Source: CAVYGN01 sp964413265 (lineage in GTDB: Bacteria > Spirochaetota > Brevinematia > Brevinematales > JAOACQ01). Taken from it: 64,000 nt of DNA. This document shows, one piece after another, positions 8,422 through 16,791 of the stretch. Where the stretch lies: NCBI GenBank assembly GCA_964413265.1, contig CAYPRX010000041.1, positions 45,290 through 109,289 on the forward strand. Direction: 5' to 3'. The notes below the pieces were generated by a model. That model saw nothing but the letters and a program-made list of their open reading frames with translations, searched no databases and was not told the DNA's origin. The position numbers were made by a program, and so were the translations under genes. How positions within the stretch are numbered: the first letter of the stretch is position 1; each line of letters begins with the position of its first letter.

Positions 8422-9954
8422 ATGGGTCTGAGAAGCAGAGCACTCAGGTATACAGAAAAAGGCCGGGAAATTGATCAAATAGAAAAAATTATCGGCAGTT
8501 TTTCCGGCGATCCGGAACTTATCAAGAACCTGAAAAATAATATTGAAGACTATCTGAAATCCGTAAAGGGTAAGCTTGACCGCAAGCTCCTTGATATGCA
8601 GACCATTTTTGATATCGGAAAAGAGATAAATTCGACCCTTCATCTTCAGGAGCTGATCCAGATTATTATTTTTACCCTCATGGGCCAGTTCAGGATATCG
8701 GATGTCGCTGTTTATAAAATTTCGGATTCAGGGGCCCACCTGATAGATAAAAAAGGTTTCGCCGATCTTGATATGATTCCTTCCGAAGGATCATTCAACT
8801 TATTTTTAAGCAATTTAAAAGGCACGATCCCTATTGAGGACTTGAGTGAATACACCCTTCAATATGAACTGCTGAAGGGGAAAAAAGCCGGGCTGATAGT
8901 CCCGGTAAAAAACAGGGAGAAATTAACGGGATTTATTGTACTCGGACTGAAGGAGGACGGTTCTTCTTATTCTGCCGATGAAAGCGATTTCATTTTTACC
9001 ATAGCCTCTCTGTCAGGAATAGCTATGGAAAATGCAAGGCTTTATGGCGCCCTCGAGAAAAAATTGAGTGAACTTTCATCACTTTATGAAATCAGCAAGG
9101 TAATAAATTCCAGCGACGACTATCAGTCTGTCCTTACACTTATAACTGAGACGATTACTACTGGATTCGGCGTGAGCAAGGCCATTCTGCTATCCTTCGA
9201 GGAAAATGGCCCTGTTGTCAGAAAAGTCATAGGACTACCTGAAAGCCTTTTAAACAAGCCACTTGCACTGAAATCAGAAGAAGAAAATCTGTTTCTTTCC
9301 AATTGTGCCGGTGTTTTGAAAATCCCGGCAAGACTTGCTGAAGCCGTTCTTAATGAGGATAGTTATCTTTTCATGCCACTCATATCAAGCGGGACAAAGA
9401 TCGGGGCAATATTTATTTTCAGTTTTAAAAATTACTCCATAAATACCGACAACCTCGAATTGATAAACCTGTTTTCCATAATCGCTTCCCAGATCGCTCC
9501 TCCTCTCGCTCTTACCAAGCAGATAGGAATAAACCGGGAAATAAGCCTTAAACCCTTTGAATCAGTCCTTGAATTCCTTCAGAAGGAGATTGAAAAAGCG
9601 CGTAATTTCGGCGTTTCAATGCACCTTATCATGGTAAAGCTTTCCAACCTGTCGAAATATATTAAAAAATTCGGCGATCAGGCAACGTCGGAAAAATTAA
9701 CGGCTCTACGTGAGAAAATATCCTTCCTCATGCCGAATACGGGCAGTTTGTTGCAATACGGAACAACCAGGCTGCTACTTGTCCTGCCGGAGATATTTGA
9801 AAATGACATTAATGATTTAAAAAATTCCATAACACAATCTGTACGGGAAATATTTACCAATTCCGATCATATCAATATCATCGCTGATATTTCTGCTGTT
9901 AATTGTTCCGATGAAAAAAACGGCCTGCTGACGCTGCTTAATCTCATCGAATAA
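8422..9954 (+). CDS. tandem GAF-domain protein with a degenerate GGDEF-like C-terminus
   Basis: This 510-residue soluble protein has an N-terminal helix pair, a GAF domain at about 65-210 (ending ASLSGIAMENARLYGALEKKL), a second GAF at about 215-365, and a C-terminal domain at about 375-510. The last domain has the GGDEF-fold layout (FESVLEFLQKEIEKARNFGVSMHLIMVKLSNL..., TGSLLQYGTTRLLLVLPE) but no GGDEF signature: the expected position reads YGTTRLL. It therefore cannot be an active diguanylate cyclase. It may bind a nucleotide or act as a protein-interaction domain. It is the third gene of the fliS operon. Confidence 0.8.
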   Translation: MGLRSRALRYTEKGREIDQIEKIIGSFSGDPELIKNLKNNIEDYLKSVKGKLDRKLLDMQTIFDIGKEINSTLHLQELIQIIIFTLMGQFRISDVAVYKISDSGAHLIDKKGFADLDMIPSEGSFNLFLSNLKGTIPIEDLSEYTLQYELLKGKKAGLIVPVKNREKLTGFIVLGLKEDGSSYSADESDFIFTIASLSGIAMENARLYGALEKKLSELSSLYEISKVINSSDDYQSVLTLITETITTGFGVSKAILLSFEENGPVVRKVIGLPESLLNKPLALKSEEENLFLSNCAGVLKIPARLAEAVLNEDSYLFMPLISSGTKIGAIFIFSFKNYSINTDNLELINLFSIIASQIAPPLALTKQIGINREISLKPFESVLEFLQKEIEKARNFGVSMHLIMVKLSNLSKYIKKFGDQATSEKLTALREKISFLMPNTGSLLQYGTTRLLLVLPEIFENDINDLKNSITQSVREIFTNSDHINIIADISAVNCSDEKNGLLTLLNLIE

Positions 9955-9971
9955 ACGTAAAGGAATTAGTT

Positions 9972-10853
9972 ATGCCATCCAACCTCCTGGAAATTTCCCG
10001 CACCATGACTTCAGGTTCTCCTCCAATACAGCATGACGGCAAGGTACTGGTCAAAGGCAATGTTGAAGCAGACTGCATGATAGTTGCCGGACAGGATATT
10101 GAAATAATCGGGGATGCCTCCAATTCAAAAATCAAATCGGAAAACGGCAATGTGCTTATAAGGGGAGGGATTAGCGGCATAAGTTCCTCGGTTTTTGCAG
10201 GGGAAAATGTTCAGGCTCAGTTTGCACAAAACGCAGCGATAAAGGCCTATGGAAATATTTTGATCAATGATTTCGTTTTTGATTCCAAGCTGATGGCAAA
10301 AAAAGCTATCCGAATGGAAAAGGGGGAAGGAAGGATAGAAGGAGGGGAAATAGAAGCCGGCCTTGAAATTATAGCTAATATGATAGGTAACCGCCAAAAA
10401 AAACCAACATCGGTAAAGCTTACTAATTTCAGACAGGCAGATTTATACGGTTTTTTACTTAAATATGAAAAGGAACACGGTGAACTGACCCGGCAGATCG
10501 CAGTACTCGAAAAAATAATAGAAGTAATAAAAATCATAGGCGCCAAGGTAACATCTCTGCCCGCTGAAAAAAAACAGGAATTAGCGATGAAAGTCAAGCA
10601 GTACAATGAATTCGTCTTAAAGAGAACAAAACTTGAGGATGAAAAAAAGACCCTGATGGAAAGCGAAAATTCAAACGATGAACTCGACAGGGTTATAATA
10701 GCGAAACAGTCTATATATGGCGGAGTATCGGTTTCCATCGACCGCTCAACTACCCTCATACAGGAAGAATATGAAAAAGTCATCCTTTATAAAAAGGGAA
10801 TAATAATCGTCGGGAATTTCGATGAATTCATGAACCGTAAAAAATTTGCTTAG
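9972..10853 (+). CDS. short FapA-family (DUF342) protein
   Basis: The 293 residues correspond to the C-terminal half of FapA-type proteins. A right-handed beta-helix comes first (VKGNVEADCMIVAGQDIEIIG... FAGENVQAQFAQNAAIKAYGNILIND, about 25-110), with GRIEGGEIEAGLEIIANMIG marking the end of the helix. A coiled coil follows at about 150-240, then a short beta-rich tail. The FapA N-terminal and Jag domains are missing. A full-length paralogue is encoded at 45020-46999. It is the last gene of the fliS operon, 17 bases after the GAF protein. FapA proteins are linked to polar and flagellar assembly in some bacteria; the biochemical role is unknown. Confidence 0.82.
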   Translation: MPSNLLEISRTMTSGSPPIQHDGKVLVKGNVEADCMIVAGQDIEIIGDASNSKIKSENGNVLIRGGISGISSSVFAGENVQAQFAQNAAIKAYGNILINDFVFDSKLMAKKAIRMEKGEGRIEGGEIEAGLEIIANMIGNRQKKPTSVKLTNFRQADLYGFLLKYEKEHGELTRQIAVLEKIIEVIKIIGAKVTSLPAEKKQELAMKVKQYNEFVLKRTKLEDEKKTLMESENSNDELDRVIIAKQSIYGGVSVSIDRSTTLIQEEYEKVILYKKGIIIVGNFDEFMNRKKFA

Positions 10854-10866
10854 TAACATCAGATCT

Positions 10867-11325
10867 CTAATCCGGCTTTCTATACCCTATAACTATCACC
10901 GCACCGGCCATGAAATATAAAAAATAAAACAGGAATACCGCCAGGTTTGTCAGACCTTTTTGTCCAAACAAACCTCCGAAATAAAGAGTTATGAGCGTCC
11001 CGGTTAAAAAAAGCATCATAATGCTTATATAATGCATGGATGCGTATCTGATAGTTTCGGAAAAATCTGCAAACAGCAGCGTCAGAAACAAGTACTGGAA
11101 AAATAAGTAAAGACTGAAATAATTGAGAATACCCGCAGCAAGTACCAAGGCCAGATCGCCGATGATCAGGTAATCCCAGTATGAACTAAGGCTTTTAAAT
11201 GAATAAGAAAATGCACATAGCCCGTAACCGAAAAGGGCATAAAGGAAAAGAGTATGATCAACCCTCATACTCAGGGGGGATAATCCAAGGACCAGCCCTG
11301 AGATGAAAAGATTCTTCCAGTTCAC
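10867..11325 (-). CDS. small integral membrane protein, unknown family
   Basis: The 152 residues contain four to five hydrophobic helices (for example LVLAAGILNYFSLYLFFQYLFLTLLF and LAVFLFYFLYFMAGAVIVIGY), no signal peptide and no recognised motif. The start is a GTG that overlaps the pyrK stop by four bases (GTGA), so its translation is probably coupled to pyrK. No function can be assigned. Coupling to an electron-transfer flavoprotein makes a membrane partner possible but unproven. Confidence 0.6.
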   Translation of the reverse strand: MNWKNLFISGLVLGLSPLSMRVDHTLFLYALFGYGLCAFSYSFKSLSSYWDYLIIGDLALVLAAGILNYFSLYLFFQYLFLTLLFADFSETIRYASMHYISIMMLFLTGTLITLYFGGLFGQKGLTNLAVFLFYFLYFMAGAVIVIGYRKPD

Positions 11326-12065
11326 AACTTTACTCCGTCCCAGCGAAATACAGGCCCGTCAATGCATGCAAGCCGGTAGTTTCCCTCAACGGTTTCAACA
11401 GAACATCCCTTGCATACTCCGAATCCGCAGCCCATAATCGTTTCGATCGAATAAAAGGCATCGATATCCCTGAATTTTTTTATCTCTTCGCTCAGTTCGC
11501 GAAGCATAGAATTAGGACCACAGGCGTATAAGGTCTTTCCCTCCAGATTAATTCCCTTCAGAAGTTCGAGAACGCTTCCCTCAGTTCCTGTACTCCCGTC
11601 GTCTGAAGAGATCATAATTTCCATATTATCAGGAAAGGCTTCCAGATCTGGAAGAAATTCGGATGTTTTGACACCTAAAAGCATAAATTCAGGCTTTAAT
11701 ATCCTTGATAAAAAGAGTAAAGGTGCTACGCCTATCCCGCCAGCGACGAAAATGGCTTTTCTTGATGTCAGGGGAAAGGTATTGCCCAGCGGACCGATGA
11801 TATTGAGAAAATCGCCCTCTCTCTTTTCCGACAATATTTTTGTGGCCCTGCCCTTAATCTGGACGAGTACGGAAATAAAGTCTCCATCCCTATCGCAAAC
11901 ACTCATCGGCCTTCTGAGAAAAGGATCGAAAGATTCGTTTACCCTGATATTAATAAATTGGCCAGGGCTTACCTCGCCTGCTATCCTATCGGTCTTCATC
12001 TTCAGGTAAAGATAATGAGAGAAATTTTTCCTTTCGACAATTTCACATTTTTCCCTGAATTTCAT
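11322..12065 (-). CDS. pyrK: dihydroorotate dehydrogenase electron-transfer subunit PyrK-like iron-sulfur flavoprotein
   Basis: The 247 residues form an FAD-binding domain (LRRPMSVCDRDGDF, GRATKILSEKREGD), an NAD-binding domain (IGPLGNTF, AIFVAGGIGVAPLLFL, YACGPNSML) and a C-terminal [2Fe-2S] site with cysteines near 213, 218, 221 and 234 in the CX4CX2CX12C spacing of PyrK. PyrK passes electrons between NAD and the type 1B dihydroorotate dehydrogenase PyrD. No pyrD is nearby, so a related reductase role is possible. The ATG at 12065 is preferred over an in-frame TTG just before it. Confidence 0.85.
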   Translation of the reverse strand: MKFREKCEIVERKNFSHYLYLKMKTDRIAGEVSPGQFINIRVNESFDPFLRRPMSVCDRDGDFISVLVQIKGRATKILSEKREGDFLNIIGPLGNTFPLTSRKAIFVAGGIGVAPLLFLSRILKPEFMLLGVKTSEFLPDLEAFPDNMEIMISSDDGSTGTEGSVLELLKGINLEGKTLYACGPNSMLRELSEEIKKFRDIDAFYSIETIMGCGFGVCKGCSVETVEGNYRLACIDGPVFRWDGVKL

Positions 12066-12150
12066 CAATAATCCCTAGCCCTTTAATAGTTTATTATCTT
12101 AATGGATAAGCCTGAAACTGTCAAAGGATGCATTGATAAGCGGCAGATAC

Positions 12151-13227
12151 TTATTTAAAGAACTTGAGATATTCCCCGTAGCCGTCTTTCTGAAGATCTT
12201 CGACAGGAATAAACCTGAGAGCGGCAGAATTCATACAGTAACGTTTGCCGGTGGGGGCTGGTCCGTCGTCAAAAACATGTCCAAGGTGTGAATCGGCATG
12301 TGAGCTTCTGGCCTCAGTCCTTGTCATAAAGAAAGATGTGTCCATTTTGAGAACTATATTTTCCGGAACGAGGGGTTTCGTAAAACTTGGCCATCCTGTG
12401 CCCGAATCGTATTTATCTTTTGAGCTGAACAATACCTCCCCTGAAACTATATCCACATAAATTCCTTCCCTCTTGTTATTATCATACTCATTATTAAACG
12501 GGGGCTCCGTACCGTTCTCCTGTGTAACGCGGTACTGGAGAGGCGTCAGTATCTTTTTCAGCTCTGCCTTGGATAATTTTTTATTCTGTGAATCGTTAGA
12601 CACCATTTCTTTCGTCTTATTCCTGTCCTTACCCCATACCCTGTCAAGGAATTGATCACGACCTGAGTTGAACCTGTAAAATTCATACTTGAAATGGTGT
12701 GTTTTATAGTAATCCTGGTGGTAATCCTCGGCCTTGAAAAAGTTAGTGAATTTTAAAATTTCAACAGTAACCGGTTTATCGAATTTTCCTGATTTATTCA
12801 GCTCCTCTTTTGATTTTTCGGCAATCTTAAGCTGACTGTCATTATGATAGAAAATCACAGGCCTGTACTGGCTTCCCCTGTCCACAAACTGCCCGCCGCT
12901 GTCTGTCGGATTTATCTGTCGCCAGTAAACATTAAGTATATCGGAATAGCTGATCCTTGCAGGATCATATGTTATCTGCACGGCTTCAACATAACCCTTT
13001 TCGGCATAATCCCCGTAAGTCGGATTATCGCCTTTCCCTCCAGCATATCCGGCATAAACTGATATCACTCCCTGCAGTTTTTCAAAAGGCGGCTGCATGC
13101 ACCAGAAACAACCGCCGGCGAGAGTGGCGATCTCGGTCATTTCTGCCTGTGCTGCCATCATTGGAATGATCAGAAAAATTGCTGCGCCGGTTAACGATGC
13201 AAATGAAATAAAGTCTAGTTTAAACAT
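12151..13227 (-). CDS. msrAB: exported fused methionine sulfoxide reductase MsrA-MsrB
   Basis: This protein repairs both S- and R-sulfoxides of methionine in proteins. Residues 1-28 look like a signal peptide (hydrophobic core, then AAQA), so it acts outside the cytoplasm. The MsrA domain carries GCFWC with catalytic Cys40. The MsrB domain (about 220-358) carries RYCMNSAALRF with catalytic Cys331. The two CXXC pairs that bind zinc in many MsrB proteins are absent, making this the zinc-free form. It is a single-gene unit with its own promoter, divergent from trpF, and has a GGAGGA ribosome site. Confidence 0.95.
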   Translation of the reverse strand: MFKLDFISFASLTGAAIFLIIPMMAAQAEMTEIATLAGGCFWCMQPPFEKLQGVISVYAGYAGGKGDNPTYGDYAEKGYVEAVQITYDPARISYSDILNVYWRQINPTDSGGQFVDRGSQYRPVIFYHNDSQLKIAEKSKEELNKSGKFDKPVTVEILKFTNFFKAEDYHQDYYKTHHFKYEFYRFNSGRDQFLDRVWGKDRNKTKEMVSNDSQNKKLSKAELKKILTPLQYRVTQENGTEPPFNNEYDNNKREGIYVDIVSGEVLFSSKDKYDSGTGWPSFTKPLVPENIVLKMDTSFFMTRTEARSSHADSHLGHVFDDGPAPTGKRYCMNSAALRFIPVEDLQKDGYGEYLKFFK

Positions 13228-13249
13228 AATATTCCTCCGTATTATTTAT

Positions 13250-13278
13250 ATAATACAATATATTACTAAAATCGGCAA
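13250..13278 (-). promoter_or_regulatory. promoter of msrAB
   Basis: On the minus strand TTGCCG and TATTAT are 17 bases apart and end 23 bases before the start codon. The -10 lies inside an 18-base palindrome, GTATTAT-TTAT-ATAATAC, at about 13240-13257. That could be an operator or simply AT-rich symmetry. Confidence 0.45.
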
Positions 13279-13348
13279 ATGTCTGCATGTATTGATTTTG
13301 CTTCTGAATTATTCTAATATATTGAATATCAATATGTCGGAGGATCCT

Positions 13349-14026
13349 GTGTACTTGCCCAGAGTAAAAATCTGCGGTATAAAAACGCAGGAAATTGCTG
13401 AATCCGCTGTGGAAAACGGGGCTGATTCCCTGGGCTTTGTATTTTTCAGCAAAAGTCCAAGAGCTGTTGAAGCATCACTAGTCAGGGCGATAACCTCACA
13501 AATGCCTCCCTTTGTCAATAAAACCGGTGTTTTTGTCGATAAAGATATGAAAGAAATCCTCAATACTGCTGAAATGTGCGGCATTGATACGATCCAGCTT
13601 CATGGAGAAACGAAGCTTTACAGCGGTGAATTTATAGAACTTCTATCAGAAAAATGCCGCCTGCCGATCATCCTGGCTTTAAGAATGGCAATCATTGATG
13701 AAAGATCGATTGCCAAATTGATGAATAACCATTGCCTGGGTATAAGCGCCTGGATTATAGATAGAAAAGAGACGGAGAAATTCGGAGGAACAGGCAAAGC
13801 TGCGATATGGGAAAAAATTTCAGACAAAGCCACAGCAGCATTTCTTAGATCGAGAATAATCATTGCAGGAGGCATTAATGCATCCAATATTGATCATCTC
13901 CTGGAAAAGATGCTTCCGTACGGTATAGACGTATCAAGCGGGCTTGAAAGGGAAAGAGGTGTGAAAGACAAAAAACTTATAATAGAATTCATGAGACACC
14001 TTAGGGAAATTTCAGCCCGATATTGA
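13349..14026 (+). CDS. trpF: phosphoribosylanthranilate isomerase
   Basis: TrpF catalyses the third step of tryptophan synthesis from anthranilate. The beta/alpha barrel signatures are present: RVKICGIKTQE at the start (Cys catalytic base), ADSLGFVFFSKSPR, IDTIQLHGET, IIIAGGINASNI and GIDVSSGLERERGVKD near the end (Asp and phosphate loop). I prefer the GTG at 13349, which has GGAGGA four bases upstream and gives 225 residues. The ATG at 13334 is in frame and would put the ribosome site inside the gene. No other trp gene is nearby. Confidence 0.93.
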   Translation: MYLPRVKICGIKTQEIAESAVENGADSLGFVFFSKSPRAVEASLVRAITSQMPPFVNKTGVFVDKDMKEILNTAEMCGIDTIQLHGETKLYSGEFIELLSEKCRLPIILALRMAIIDERSIAKLMNNHCLGISAWIIDRKETEKFGGTGKAAIWEKISDKATAAFLRSRIIIAGGINASNIDHLLEKMLPYGIDVSSGLERERGVKDKKLIIEFMRHLREISARY

Positions 14027-14039
14027 CCGGAGATTGATA

Positions 14040-14474
14040 ATGAATCAAAAGATAATAATATTATTTGCCCTTTTTGCATTTCTCTTGTCCTGCTCATCCA
14101 AGACTGTTAAAAACGAAACAACCGTTCAGACCGTCAGGGAGCAGAAGACAGGGCCAGTCGAGGCTGAAAAGGCCTACGATATGATTATTAACAATAGAGA
14201 CAATCCCTCATTTGTCATAATTGATGTAAGATCGGAAAATGAATATGCCGAGGGCCATATACCAGGTGCTCTTAACCTTGATTATGCGTCAGGGCAATTT
14301 GAGAATTCAGTCAAATCACTCGACAGGAACAAAACATATCTCCTCTACTGCAGCAGCAGCCGCAAAAGTGAAAAAGCCGTCTCTGACCTGAAGGAGCTCG
14401 GATTTCTCGAGGCATATCATATCTTCGGAGGCCTGACGGAATGGGAGCGCAAGGGTTATCCTGTCGTTAAGTAA
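14040..14474 (+). CDS. rhodanese-domain lipoprotein
   Basis: This is a 144-residue lipoprotein. The N-terminus is a lipoprotein signal with LLSC and lipidated Cys18. A single rhodanese domain follows at about 40-144, with IDVRSENEYAEGHIPGALNLD and an active-site loop starting at Cys104 (CSSSRKS). It is likely to carry sulfane sulfur or act in redox chemistry at the periplasmic face. It begins 13 bases after trpF with its own GGAG site. The ATG at 14040 is preferred over an upstream TTG. Confidence 0.88.
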   Translation: MNQKIIILFALFAFLLSCSSKTVKNETTVQTVREQKTGPVEAEKAYDMIINNRDNPSFVIIDVRSENEYAEGHIPGALNLDYASGQFENSVKSLDRNKTYLLYCSSSRKSEKAVSDLKELGFLEAYHIFGGLTEWERKGYPVVK

Positions 14475-14504
14475 TTCGCAAAAAAAAACAAAATATGCTA
14501 TAAT
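14475..14504 (+). promoter_or_regulatory. possible promoter of the topoisomerase subunit gene
   Basis: A good -10, TATAAT at 14499-14504, lies 18 bases after a weak -35 (TTCGCA). An A9 tract sits between them. It is 48 bases upstream of the chosen start codon. Confidence 0.35.
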
Positions 14505-14551
14505 CTGCTACAAATAAGCGTTAAATCATGCGTTAAATGGGTGGAGGGGAT

Positions 14552-16522
14552 ATGAACAATACCGCGGATTATAACGCCGAATCAATCGCAGCCTTGAACT
14601 ATCCCGAAGGGATAAGAAGAAGGCCCGATATGTATATCGGCGATAGAGGTATGGACGGATTTCATCATCTCGCTTACGAGATTATAGATAATTCCACGGA
14701 TGAACATCTGGCGGGTTTCGCTAAAAATATCAGGGTGTCGCTTCTGGGTCCTTCACTGATTGAGGTTGAAGACGACGGCAGGGGCATACCCGTAGATATG
14801 CATCCAACAGAAAAGATATCGGCAATAGAAGTAGTGCTGACCAAGCTTCATTCAGGCGGAAAGTTTGACAGGAACTCCTACAAGGTTTCAGGCGGTCTCC
14901 ACGGAGTAGGCCTGTCAGTAGTGAATGCACTTTCCGAATTCCTGGAAGTCGATGTTTTCAGGGACGGCAGTCATTATTTGATCCGTTTTGAAAAGGGCAT
15001 CAAGGCAATCGAACTTAAAGTTTTGGGAGCCTCTAAAAAAATCGGCACCATTGTAAGATTCAAACCAGATCCTGAAATATTCCAGGACCAGAAATTCTCA
15101 TCAAGCGCTATAACGTCAAGGCTCAGGGAAATCGCCTTTTTAAATCCGGGGCTTTCAATTCTTTTTGAGGACAGGCTTACGGAAGATCCGGACAAACCGT
15201 CTAGTTACCTCTCCAAAACATACAGGTATCAAAACGGCATAGTCGAATTCATTAAAAACGAACTCAATAAGGATATGGAAGTGATTTTTCCCGAGCCTAT
15301 CCGGATAGAGGGAGAGAGTGAGGGTATCGAAGTCGAAGTTGTTTTCCAGTATCGCAATACAGGCGACGAACCTGAAATTTACAGTTACGTGAATAGCATC
15401 CATACAAAAAACCATGGCATCCATGTCGACGCGTTCTGGATGGCTTACGAAAAGGTCATGAAGAAATTTGCCGTAAGGCTTAATCTGGATAAAAATGCAG
15501 AAAAGGTGGAGAAAAAGACCCTGGCCTTCGGCCTTACCTGCGTGATAAACACCAAGATCCCCAACGCAGAATTCAAGGGCCAGACTAAAGACAAACTTAC
15601 CGAACCGATTGAAGCCAGGACAATCATCCGCGATATCCTTGATAAGAACCTGTCGATCTATTTTGAAAAGAACATAGAATTGTCAGAAGAGATCGTCAAA
15701 AAAGCCATAATCGAATTAAAGGCCCTCCAGGAAGCCGAGAAGGCAAGAGAAGGCGTGAGGACAGGGCTCGGAAGGGGTAAAAGAGGAACAGCGGCAATCA
15801 TTGCCGGGAAACTGGCCGATTGTTCCTCAAAGAAAAAGGAGCTCAGGGAATTGTTCATCGTGGAAGGAGATTCCGCCGGAGGTTCTGCCAAGCAGGGAAG
15901 GGACAGGGAGATACAGGCGATTCTTCCTCTCAGGGGTAAGATTTTAAATGTCGAAAAGAAGATAGAAAAAAGTGCTCTCAATCTTATCCTTGCCAATGAG
16001 GAAATAAAAACGATGATAGCTGTTCTCGGTACCGGCTATTACACTAATTTCGAGATAGAAAAGCTTAATTACTATAAGATCATTATCATGACCGATGCAG
16101 ACGTCGACGGGGAGCATATAAAGACCCTGCTTCTGACGTTCTTTTACCGTTTTATGCGCCAGCTCATCGAGAATGGTAATATTTATGTGGCCCGTCCCCC
16201 ACTGTACAAGATATCAGCCGGGAAACAAATCTATTATGCATACAGCGATGCTGAGAGGGACAGTCTGCTTAAAACCAAATTTAAGAATTTAAAATTTGAA
16301 ATACAGCGATACAAAGGCCTCGGGGAGATGAACCCGGAACAGCTCTGGGAAACTACGATGAATCCTGAAACAAGAAAAATGACCCGGGTCGCAATAACGG
16401 ATTTCGACGAGGCGGAGAATATGATAAAGGTCCTGATGGGTGAAGATACAAATACAGGCGAGAGAAAGAGGTTTATCCTTTCCAATGTTAATTTTGTGAC
16501 AAATGTTGACGATATCATTTAA
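14552..16522 (+). CDS. parE: type IIA DNA topoisomerase, ATPase subunit (GyrB/ParE)
   Basis: This is the ATP-binding subunit of gyrase or topoisomerase IV, 656 residues. The GHKL ATPase motifs are EIIDNSTDEHL, DDGRGIPVDMH and GGLHGVGLSVVNAL. The transducer stretch GQTKDKL follows. The TOPRIM domain has VEGDSAGGSAKQGRDREIQAILPLRGKILNVEK and MTDADVDGEHI. The C-terminal tail QRYKGLGEMNPEQLWETTMNP is standard. No dnaN/recF or matching A subunit is adjacent, so gyrB versus parE is not settled; I favour parE because of the isolated context. The inner ATG after GGAGGGG is chosen as the start. Confidence 0.9.
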   Translation: MNNTADYNAESIAALNYPEGIRRRPDMYIGDRGMDGFHHLAYEIIDNSTDEHLAGFAKNIRVSLLGPSLIEVEDDGRGIPVDMHPTEKISAIEVVLTKLHSGGKFDRNSYKVSGGLHGVGLSVVNALSEFLEVDVFRDGSHYLIRFEKGIKAIELKVLGASKKIGTIVRFKPDPEIFQDQKFSSSAITSRLREIAFLNPGLSILFEDRLTEDPDKPSSYLSKTYRYQNGIVEFIKNELNKDMEVIFPEPIRIEGESEGIEVEVVFQYRNTGDEPEIYSYVNSIHTKNHGIHVDAFWMAYEKVMKKFAVRLNLDKNAEKVEKKTLAFGLTCVINTKIPNAEFKGQTKDKLTEPIEARTIIRDILDKNLSIYFEKNIELSEEIVKKAIIELKALQEAEKAREGVRTGLGRGKRGTAAIIAGKLADCSSKKKELRELFIVEGDSAGGSAKQGRDREIQAILPLRGKILNVEKKIEKSALNLILANEEIKTMIAVLGTGYYTNFEIEKLNYYKIIIMTDADVDGEHIKTLLLTFFYRFMRQLIENGNIYVARPPLYKISAGKQIYYAYSDAERDSLLKTKFKNLKFEIQRYKGLGEMNPEQLWETTMNPETRKMTRVAITDFDEAENMIKVLMGEDTNTGERKRFILSNVNFVTNVDDII

Positions 16523-16527
16523 TGGAT

Positions 16528-16556
16528 TTGATTATTTTGAACCCGCGTCTTATAAT
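16528..16556 (+). promoter_or_regulatory. sigma-70 promoter of rpmB
   Basis: TTGATT at 16528 and TATAAT at 16551 are exactly 17 bases apart in the 70-base gap before rpmB. The predicted start near 16563 leaves a 30-base leader with a GCGGAGGA ribosome site. Confidence 0.75.
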
Positions 16557-16592
16557 ATAACTCAGAGTTATCCCCTTATTGCGGAGGAATAG

Positions 16593-16784
16593 ATGTCAAG
16601 AAAATGCGATGTATGCGGAAAAGGGCCGATGTACGGAAATAATGTCTCTCATTCAAATAGAAAAACCAAAACCCGCTGGGAACCGAATCTAAAAAAGGTC
16701 AAGGCTGTCATCAACGGAGAGATCAAAAAAATCAAGATCTGTATGGACTGCCTTCACGCCGGAAAAGTCGATATAAAGCTTTAA
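16593..16784 (+). CDS. rpmB: 50S ribosomal protein bL28
   Basis: The 63 residues are a complete bL28 of the zinc-ribbon type. CDVCGKGP at the start and CMDCLHAG near the end supply the two CXXC pairs, and SNRKTKTRWEPNLKKVK is the rRNA-binding core. It has its own promoter and ends seven bases from the convergent purA. Confidence 0.97.
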   Translation: MSRKCDVCGKGPMYGNNVSHSNRKTKTRWEPNLKKVKAVINGEIKKIKICMDCLHAGKVDIKL

Positions 16785-16791
16785 CGGAATT

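Noticed and set aside
10247..10783. 178-codon minus-strand open frame opposite the short fapA gene
   Set aside because: Ser/Phe-rich shadow translation of the coding strand of a recognised family.
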